A program made the translations under genes and the position numbers. DNA of 54,679 nucleotides. Origin: CAJGCS01 sp045589955 (GTDB lineage: Bacteria; Bacillota_I; Bacilli_A; ML615J-28; CAG-313). The stretch lies in contig JAZNQD010000032.1 in assembly GCA_045589955.1 (NCBI GenBank), positions 1 through 54,679 on the forward strand, given 5' to 3'. Position 1 is the stretch's first letter, and every line of letters begins with the position of its first letter. Below are positions 49,451 through 54,679 of this stretch, one piece after another. Under the pieces are notes generated by a model. That model worked only from the letters and a program-made list of their open reading frames with translations, ran no database searches and was not told the origin of the DNA.

Positions 49451-49789
49451 CTATATTTCACCTGAATCATCAATCAAGGATTCTGATTGTCCCCTTGTTG
49501 CGTTAGGATTAGATGACAAGAATGTGATTTTCTCACATTTTAACTCTAAACCATACTCATTATGAGTATCGATGTGACCTTTTGCACCGATTATTCCACC
49601 GATGTTGCAAAAATCTTCTATATTATGAGACATTTTTGCATTTAAAACGATGTCAATGTATGATTTTACATAATCATTTCCACCATTTTTGTAATTTTGT
49701 GTTACTTCTAAACGAAGTATGTGTCGATTATCTTCGATTTCATATGGCATTTCTTTAATTTTGCCAACAATAACAAATTGATTTAACAT
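49451..49789 (-). CDS. ssb: Single-stranded DNA-binding protein
   Basis: 112 residues. OB-fold order NQFVIVGKIKEMP, HILRLEVTQ, YIDIVLNA, IGAKGHIDTHN, LELKCEKITFLSS matches SSB; the C-terminus DDSGEI is acidic, as in SSB tails that bind partners. Promoter at 49826-49853. Confidence 0.82.
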   Translation of the reverse strand: MLNQFVIVGKIKEMPYEIEDNRHILRLEVTQNYKNGGNDYVKSYIDIVLNAKMSHNIEDFCNIGGIIGAKGHIDTHNEYGLELKCEKITFLSSNPNATRGQSESLIDDSGEI

Positions 49790-49825
49790 ATAAATATTCC
49801 TTTCTTATATAACTTTTATATCAAT

Positions 49826-49853
49826 ATTATATCACAATTATAGAAAAAGACAA
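49826..49853 (-). promoter_or_regulatory. Leftward promoter of ssb operon
   Basis: TTGTCT (49853-49848), 16-bp spacer, TATAAT (49831-49826), TGTGA before the -10. Confidence 0.75.
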
Positions 49854-49876
49854 GATTAAATCTCGTCTTTTCCAAA
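49845..49876 (-). terminator. Terminator after amidotransferase gene
   Basis: Leftward AAGACGAGAT-TTA-ATCTTGTCTT followed by TTTTC; overlaps the stop codon and the -35 of the ssb promoter. Confidence 0.7.
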
Positions 49877-50545
49877 TTTTGTATAATAATTGTCCCAATA
49901 ATTGTTGTAATAATCATTACAAGCACCATATGACTTGTAGATATATGTCATAGGTTTGTAATTCTTATTTGAGAAAAACAAGTTGTTCTCCATTTCATAT
50001 TTACCAACCAGATATAAGTTGTCCTCTTTATCCAGGATGGCAAATCTGGATGATGTTATATTCGCGATGTAGTTTCTGTAGTGTGTTCTTTTGTAGAATT
50101 TCGAATCGCTATTACTTAGATTCATTAAGAATGTCTTGATGAATAATTGAGTGTCATTAACATCACCATCGTCACCATCTGGGTTGTAGTCGTGTATAAT
50201 ACCGTTGTGGGCTATACCAACATCGGCTGTTGTATGTAACTTATGCATCTTAAATATATTTCTTGTTAATGGATATGGATGCGTGTTCTGTGCATTATTA
50301 GAACCCGCTGTTCCAATTCTGCAGTGGATAACTAATGACTTATCCTTGAAGTTGTTAAACTCCTTACATAACTCTCTATATCTAGTATAGAACTTTTCGA
50401 AGGTCATATATCCTTTATCGATTACAACCTTCCCGTTCTCTGTATACATAAATCCTGCACCATCAGGATTATGTTCGAAGCTATATTCAAGCTCCTTTTT
50501 AGATGGTAATCTATTACCTTTTTGTTTAGCAATTATAATACACAT
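49856..50545 (-). CDS. Class II glutamine amidotransferase
   Basis: 229 residues from ATG 50545, which puts the nucleophile at Cys2 (MCIIIAKQ), as required in Ntn-type GATase II. VIHCRIGTAG (Arg), GIAHNGIIHDY and NDTQLF match the active-site loops. Provides ammonia from glutamine to a partner ligase, here very probably the overlapping upstream amidoligase region (50565). Confidence 0.78.
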   Translation of the reverse strand: MCIIIAKQKGNRLPSKKELEYSFEHNPDGAGFMYTENGKVVIDKGYMTFEKFYTRYRELCKEFNNFKDKSLVIHCRIGTAGSNNAQNTHPYPLTRNIFKMHKLHTTADVGIAHNGIIHDYNPDGDDGDVNDTQLFIKTFLMNLSNSDSKFYKRTHYRNYIANITSSRFAILDKEDNLYLVGKYEMENNLFFSNKNYKPMTYIYKSYGACNDYYNNYWDNYYTKFGKDEI

Positions 50546-50564
50546 TGTAATCACTCGTCCTTTC

Positions 50565-51839
50565 TTATATATCATTACCTTGAGCAGCAACACCCAATTC
50601 AATGCTTGGTTTGCTTTGTAACATTTCGTGTAATGGTTTTAGTATTTTTTGTATTTCTTCTTTACCTGCATCGGTATTGTATGTATATGTTGTCATATAT
50701 TCTTTGACTACTCTTTTCAATGAATCGATGTTTATATATCTATTTGAGAATGTTCTCATTGCATTGTTTATGTAATCCATTATGTCGGTTACTACATATG
50801 CCACATTCAATTCTTGCAATTTTTGTGAATCTCGTTGTAAATTTTTGCAATCTTTTAGTGCAGTAAACATCGTTTCCACCACTTGATTATCATAATGTGC
50901 TAATTTTTTATGTAACACTCCAACTTTTGTACTCCAATCATATGCTTTTTTCAGAGTTGCAACATTGTGTGCTATCACAAATGCTTTAATGTGTTTTGAA
51001 GATACTAGTTTATTCCAAGTCATTCTTTGAACTATTACATTCAATGAACACGCTTGAATATACATATTATAGAAGAATTCTAATCTTGCCATAAATGTAT
51101 CATAATTCAATGTTCCTTTACATAATCTCATTTCAATTGTGTTTTCGTGTTGTAGATTTATTGTAATTGTGTGTTCATCGCCACCAAAATCTCTTTTTAC
51201 CACTTTTTCTTTAAGATAGTCTAAAGACTCACATTCTTGTGGCACTATGATGTCATAGAATTCTAAATCTCTACAATATCTGTAGAACTCTCTACCTGCT
51301 ATCTTTTGAACCTCTGGTTTCCAAGTTTGAATTTGATGCCAGAATCTGCTGACTATTTCCACACGGTGTGGTTTGTCTACCATTGTGTAGTGGAAATGAA
51401 GTCCACAACTTCCTATGTTATGTGATTCAAAACCAAACTCAGCAAGTTCAGCAAACAGTTTCTTGATGGCTGGTCCTAGTTCTAACCATCTCTTGATGGT
51501 CATAGGTGCTGTTATGATTTCCACATCTTGATATACGTGTTTCTTGGCGTATGTTCCACCAATACTTGAATCTTCTTCAAGAATACAAGGTATTGTTTCC
51601 ATTATTTTTTTGCACATTGTTTTGATTTCTGTGCTCATTCTTTGGCGAGTTAAACCAATTTCTAACTCTGCTCCTATAAAAATTGTATCGTTTGTGATTG
51701 TTTCACCATCGGCTCCTTGAGCAAATGCTTCAAAACCACCTGCTCTTTTTATCCAAGCATTTGGTGTATGATAACTAAATACTCTACCGATAGCATCCTC
51801 TCCACAGTTTTCTTTTACTAATTCTAAAAATGTTTTCAT
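50565..51839 (-). CDS. Amidoligase (ATP-grasp-like COOH-NH2 ligase)
   Basis: 424 residues. FIGAELEIGL (54-63), EEDSSIGG with EIITAPMTI, LHFHYTM and NTIEMRLCKGTLNYDTFMARLEFF are the signature blocks of the amidoligase family related to glutamine synthetase, which forms amide bonds with ATP. Next to a GATase II it forms the two-gene module noted for such families in phages and predicted to modify peptides, proteins or cell-wall material. 20 nt separate the genes. Confidence 0.8.
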   Translation of the reverse strand: MKTFLELVKENCGEDAIGRVFSYHTPNAWIKRAGGFEAFAQGADGETITNDTIFIGAELEIGLTRQRMSTEIKTMCKKIMETIPCILEEDSSIGGTYAKKHVYQDVEIITAPMTIKRWLELGPAIKKLFAELAEFGFESHNIGSCGLHFHYTMVDKPHRVEIVSRFWHQIQTWKPEVQKIAGREFYRYCRDLEFYDIIVPQECESLDYLKEKVVKRDFGGDEHTITINLQHENTIEMRLCKGTLNYDTFMARLEFFYNMYIQACSLNVIVQRMTWNKLVSSKHIKAFVIAHNVATLKKAYDWSTKVGVLHKKLAHYDNQVVETMFTALKDCKNLQRDSQKLQELNVAYVVTDIMDYINNAMRTFSNRYINIDSLKRVVKEYMTTYTYNTDAGKEEIQKILKPLHEMLQSKPSIELGVAAQGNDI

Positions 51840-51844
51840 AAAAA

Positions 51845-51943
51845 TTATTTCCTTTCCTTTTTTAACTTAAATTTTGCATTTTTTGAATGTTTTTTGAAAA
51901 ATTTTTGCAATATCTTTGTTGTGAATGTGTTTGTTATAGACAT
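51845..51943 (-). CDS. Possible Lys-rich 32-residue peptide
   Basis: ATG 51943 just after AGGAG (short spacing). MSITNTFTTKILQKFFKKHS then Lys-rich end; stop lies in the leader of the amidoligase. Weak because of the SD spacing and length. Confidence 0.3.
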   Translation of the reverse strand: MSITNTFTTKILQKFFKKHSKNAKFKLKKERK

Positions 51944-51967
51944 CACTCCTCTCTGTGTTTTGAATTT

Positions 51968-52171
51968 TTATAAGAATGATACTTTAGATACATTCTTCTT
52001 TTTGTCATATATAACACTTACTATTGTGTTTTTATCTAAATATTTTAATTTGTCATACATTATTTCTGAAAGTTTACACATAAAGTACTTACCTTCCATT
52101 GTAAAAATTTCAAGAAATGTAGGTTGGACTTGTTTTACAAATCCAACCTTATTGAAATATTCTTTATTCAT
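51968..52171 (-). CDS. Unknown small early protein
   Basis: 67 residues, GGAGG SD, beta-rich (FVKQVQPTFLEIFTMEGKYFMCKL). Coupled to the upstream gene (1-nt overlap). Unassigned. Confidence 0.6.
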   Translation of the reverse strand: MNKEYFNKVGFVKQVQPTFLEIFTMEGKYFMCKLSEIMYDKLKYLDKNTIVSVIYDKKKNVSKVSFL

Positions 52172-52428
52172 TATCTTGTACCTCCTTGAATTCTCACACT
52201 AGGTGCAATTACAGTTTCAGGTACTGTGTACTCTGCTCTGACATATTCTTTTATTAGTGTTACAAATCTTCCACCATAATTGAATTTGTCTAGATTTCTT
52301 GAAATCATTTGTTCTGTGATTTCTTTTTTAACTTGGCGAATTTCTTTGTCAAGTTCTTTGAACTCCTTCATTTTTTCTTCAAGTTCTTTGTACTTAAGTA
52401 CTAATTTTGTTAAATCTTTGTTTTCCAT
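52171..52428 (-). CDS. Coiled-coil early protein
   Basis: 85 residues from ATG 52428 (or 88 from 52437). Lys/Glu coiled coil over the first 45 residues, then NYGGRFVTLIKEYVRAEYTVPETV. Unassigned. Confidence 0.6.
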   Translation of the reverse strand: MENKDLTKLVLKYKELEEKMKEFKELDKEIRQVKKEITEQMISRNLDKFNYGGRFVTLIKEYVRAEYTVPETVIAPSVRIQGGTR

Positions 52429-52488
52429 TTTTACCATCTCACTTTCTAATTTCCTTTATTTTGGAAAAACTTCGATTTTTTAGGTGTT

Positions 52489-52584
52489 TTATATGATTAT
52501 TGATAGGACAAGTCCTATTATAAGTCCTATGATAAGTCCTCTAAAAAGTCCTTTGTCATATGCTTGTTTTTGTTTTCTAGTCAT
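52489..52584 (-). CDS. 31-residue membrane peptide with glycine repeats
   Basis: ATG 52584 after AAGGAG. Basic start (MTRKQKQAYDK), then GLFRGLIIGLIIGLVLSIII, a membrane helix with Gly every 4 residues, encoded by four AGGACTT direct repeats. Resembles glycine-zipper or small toxin-type peptides. First coding unit after the structured region 52585-53197. Confidence 0.6.
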   Translation of the reverse strand: MTRKQKQAYDKGLFRGLIIGLIIGLVLSIII

Positions 52585-53197
52585 ATAAATACTCCTTTCT
52601 TGAGTAGTCAAACTACTCCACAAATACCTCAGGTACTTTTTAACTTTTTTTCTCAGGTACTTGTGGAGGAGTTCGGTAAGACCCCGTCCAGTTCTATGTT
52701 GTTAAGGACTAGTGCCGATTAAAAATGATGGTGTAAAAATGCTACTTACTAGTCCCGTGACCTTGTTACATTTACAATTATGGCTACTTTTCTCAAGCCA
52801 ACCTACTTGCTAGTGCCAAATGTTCTCACTAGTATAATTTATGTAACTATTTCACCAACTCACTACAATTTTATCTACATTTGTAGAATGATTAGGTCTA
52901 GTCAATTGACTAAGTTATGCACCTCTAACAATATGTTAGTTTGTAGTGTTTGTAGTAGTGATATTGTACTAGTGCTATACTACAAGGTTCTTGTTGTGGG
53001 TCTAATCATTATATATCATAGTCGATTATATAACTTTCGGATGGACTACCACTTGAATATGGTGGGTATTAATAACCATTAGTGACTATACTAAGTGAGT
53101 GCTACATTGACTTGTAGTTGGTAATTATCACTCACTATCAAGGTGCTATGCACCACTTGCTATATAATATATATTATATAGTAAGTGCTACATAGTA
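52585..53197. other. Non-coding palindrome-rich region
   Basis: 613 nt without a supported gene. Contains GAGTAGT/ACTACTC; CTCCACAA-a-TACCT with AGGTA-c-TTGTGGAG (52616-52668) built on a repeated CTCAGGTACTT; several ACTAGT or CTAGT motifs between 52709 and 52978; palindrome TAGTCAATTGACTA; AATGATTAG/CTAATCATT; a trident-like unit at 53065-53154; and a 32-bp palindrome at 53155-53186. Confidence 0.6.
53065..53186. repeat. Trident-like unit plus 32-bp palindrome
   Basis: GGTATTAATAACC hairpin (53065-53077), stem AGTGAGTG/CACTCACT (53094-53101, 53129-53136), hairpin GGTGC-tat-GCACC (53142-53154), then ACTTGCTATATAATAT / ATATTATATAGTAAGT (53155-53186, 15 of 16 pairs). Same hairpin-stem-hairpin plan as the 2-kb array. 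May also end the leftward gene at 53198. Confidence 0.6.
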
Positions 53198-53617
53198 CTA
53201 ACTATATAGCATTTTTATATTTAATTTAGTACTTGTATTATTTGTTCTATTTAGTAGTTTATTCTTTAGTTGCTTATCTACTTTTTTACTATCTAATTTA
53301 TTAGAGTATAATATCTTATATTGAGTAATTATATTATTATCTTTAACAAATAATGTTGTATCACTTAATTGATATTGTATATCATTGCCCTTTCTATTTA
53401 AGTATTTAATAGTGCTTATAACACTTTTTAAAGTTTGCTTTTTATTATCATATATAACATATTGAGTATTAGCATTTTTACTTGCTATCATATAACTTAA
53501 TGTATATTGTTTAGATGTATCTATCATATCATTACTTTTGATATGTTTACCTTTTTTGTGACTTGGTAAAGTCATATAGTTAATATTATATGTATATCTT
53601 ATTTTAGCATTATTCAT
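53198..53617 (-). CDS. Unknown basic early protein
   Basis: 139 residues, Lys/Asn/Tyr-rich and very AT-rich in codon use, with AAGAAAGGA upstream. Repetitive short beta segments (YTYNINYMTLPSHKKGKHIK; TQYVIYDNKKQTLKSV). Probably among the first genes expressed after entry. No family recognised. Confidence 0.58.
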   Translation of the reverse strand: MNNAKIRYTYNINYMTLPSHKKGKHIKSNDMIDTSKQYTLSYMIASKNANTQYVIYDNKKQTLKSVISTIKYLNRKGNDIQYQLSDTTLFVKDNNIITQYKILYSNKLDSKKVDKQLKNKLLNRTNNTSTKLNIKMLYS

Positions 53618-53850
53618 AGTATATCATTCCTTTCTTATAGGTACTTTATACAATATTAATAAGTGTTTTATCTGAGATATTAAGTACTAAATCAATTGTC
53701 AAAGAACTGTAAAGTGGACTTCTGAGTGTATACCCTTCCCCTTTACACCTATAATATACCATACCCCCCAGAACAAGCCCTCAAGCAAATTTTATACCCC
53801 CAACTACCCTTCATCCATCCATCCATCCATCCACCTACCTAACCACTCAC

Positions 53851-53880
53851 CTACCGTTCACATCCGTTCATCGCCGTTCA
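53851..53880 (+). repeat. Three tandem 10-bp CCGTTCA iterons
   Basis: ctaCCGTTCA, catCCGTTCA, tcgCCGTTCA: same 7-bp core in exact 10-bp phase, i.e. on one face of the helix. About 70 bp before the terS promoter -35. Likely a protein-binding array. Confidence 0.65.
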
Positions 53881-53949
53881 CCTATCAAACACATACCATA
53901 CCCCACCCTTTAATCGCATCCCAAAAAATTTTTTAATATACCCGAGCAC

Positions 53950-53978
53950 TTTACACATTGCTATACATATGATATAAT
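53950..53978 (+). promoter_or_regulatory. terS promoter
   Basis: TTTACA (53950-53955), 17-bp spacer, TATAAT (53973-53978) with ATATGA before the -10. Start expected near 53985. Confidence 0.85.
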
Positions 53979-54022
53979 TCTTATGTAAAACTGTTTACAT
54001 ATTGCGTAAAGGAGATGTTAAG

Positions 54023-54613
54023 ATGGGTAAAGCGTGGTTACCAGCTGCTAGTTTAGATGAACGTATTGATGAGTTGGAGTTAGTACCTAAGAAGTATGCA
54101 TCTAACACCTTTTTGGCTGCTGAAGATGTTGAATTATATAATAAAGCACTTGCGAATAATGCACTTAAAATAAGAGATTCAAAGTTAGGACCTCCTGAAG
54201 TTGTTGAGGGGCGTATAAATGAATATTTTGCGATATGTCAGGAGACACATCAGTTCCCATCGATAAAGGCACTTTCATTATATATAGGTGTCCCTTTTAG
54301 TGTGGTTAAGAGTTATTTGAATGACCCTACGAGTAGGTATTATAATATGCTTAGTGTGGCGAATGACTTATGTCACGTTATGTTAGAGCAAGGGGCGATT
54401 AATAATAAGGTTAATCCCGCGACTTATATGTTTACGGCGGCGAATTATTATGGTATGAAGAATACACAGAGTGTGGAGATTGGACGTACGAGTACTCAGG
54501 CTGATTTGAGTTCGTCGAGAGAGGCGATAAACGCACTTAAGGACTTACTTGCGGATAAGAAGGATGATGTTGTCGTGAAAGAGGCGGTGATAATTGATGC
54601 AAAAGACGAGTAG
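54023..54613 (+). CDS. terS: Terminase small subunit
   Basis: 196 residues from ATG 54023 (AAAGGAG 8 nt upstream). Recognises phage DNA and loads the large terminase. Helical protein with a DNA-binding-like segment FPSIKALSLYIGVPFSVVKSYL (about 85-106) and a C-terminal acidic/Lys tail. Followed by terL with 17-nt overlap. G-rich codon use like terL. Call rests on position and the HTH-like core. Confidence 0.75.
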   Translation: MGKAWLPAASLDERIDELELVPKKYASNTFLAAEDVELYNKALANNALKIRDSKLGPPEVVEGRINEYFAICQETHQFPSIKALSLYIGVPFSVVKSYLNDPTSRYYNMLSVANDLCHVMLEQGAINNKVNPATYMFTAANYYGMKNTQSVEIGRTSTQADLSSSREAINALKDLLADKKDDVVVKEAVIIDAKDE

Positions 54614-54679
54614 TGATATTTCACTTAGTGCGGAGATTAAGGACCTCTTAGATAGAGTTGAAGATAAGTCGTGTAAGGA
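54539..54679. repeat. Right copy of 141-bp terminal overlap
   Basis: Identical to 1-141; see the left copy. It closes the circle between terS and terL. Confidence 0.95.
54597..54679 (+). CDS. terL: Terminase large subunit, N-terminal end (partial copy)
   Basis: First 27 codons of terL, truncated by the window end and repeated from position 59. Starts inside the terS 3' end. Confidence 0.9.
   Translation, partial: MQKTSSDISLSAEIKDLLDRVEDKSCK

Larger units (their letters stand above)
53618..54022. other. G-poor intergenic region upstream of terS
   Basis: 405 nt without a supported gene. Near 53640-53690 GGTACTTTATA and AAGTACT can pair (array-type arm). From about 53720 to 53945 the plus strand is C-rich and nearly G-free, with an ATCC tetranucleotide repeat (53813-53832) and three 10-bp tandem units containing CCGTTCA (53851-53880). 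Ends with the terS promoter. Candidate packaging (pac) or regulatory region. Confidence 0.55.

Noticed and set aside
52780..53082. 100-codon plus-strand ORF in the palindrome-rich region
   Set aside because: No SD, no promoter, and composition follows the repeats.

Overview
The window is the complete genome of a circularly assembled double-stranded DNA siphovirus. The first 141 bases (1-141) recur exactly at the end (54539-54679), so the unit genome is 54,538 bp. The overlap looks like an assembler k-mer overlap on a circular or circularly permuted molecule rather than a biological terminal repeat, because it cuts through the end of terS and the start of terL. The DNA is AT-rich, Shine-Dalgarno sites are strong (AAGGAGG type), and most promoters have an extended -10 (TGATATAAT). 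A Prp-type protease and N-terminal (N/D)IQxFA motifs are present. Together these point to a low-GC Bacillota host, probably of gut origin. I see no integrase, excisionase, CI-type repressor, tRNA or CRISPR array, so a virulent lifestyle is likely but not proven.

Rightward late genes: terS (54023-54613), terL, a free-standing intein-like Hint/LAGLIDADG protein, then from a consensus promoter at 2583-2611 portal, scaffold, decoration protein, gpE-type capsid, connector and neck genes, tail tube, two tail chaperones joined by a -1 frameshift (GGGAAAC), a 1240-residue tape measure, tail hub and receptor-binding tail protein. A second late promoter (18259-18287) drives holin, M23-SH3b endolysin, small membrane, basic and HTH proteins, and a Prp-like cysteine protease. 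A terminator at 20703-20733 ends this arm.

Leftward genes fill almost everything else. The block 20732-23685 encodes a cysteine-protease-like protein and several low-complexity, virion-like proteins, with two attenuator-like leaders. The block 23868-30774 is replication and recombination: DUF669-like protein, YqaJ exonuclease, a family B DNA polymerase split in two by an HNH homing endonuclease gene, with the catalytic half fused to an ERF-type annealing protein, a ribbon-helix-helix protein, a phosphoesterase and a MazG-like protein. The block 32741-43867 holds many small overlapping genes plus an HNH endonuclease, a cytosine-5 methyltransferase, an SF2 helicase, a resolvase-like nuclease, a MazF/PemK-like protein and a prim-pol. 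The block 44266-53617 holds a VirE/SF3-type helicase, early small proteins, SSB, and an amidoligase paired with a class II glutamine amidotransferase.

The non-coding DNA is unusually rich. A 2-kb array (30775-32740) of about eleven 'trident' modules (hairpin, long stem, hairpin) lies just downstream of a strong leftward promoter. Compact promoter-terminator cassettes predict several small RNAs. An iteron-rich region at 46540-47020 looks like a replication origin. A second palindrome-rich region lies at 52585-53197, and a G-poor, repeat-containing stretch sits just upstream of terS.
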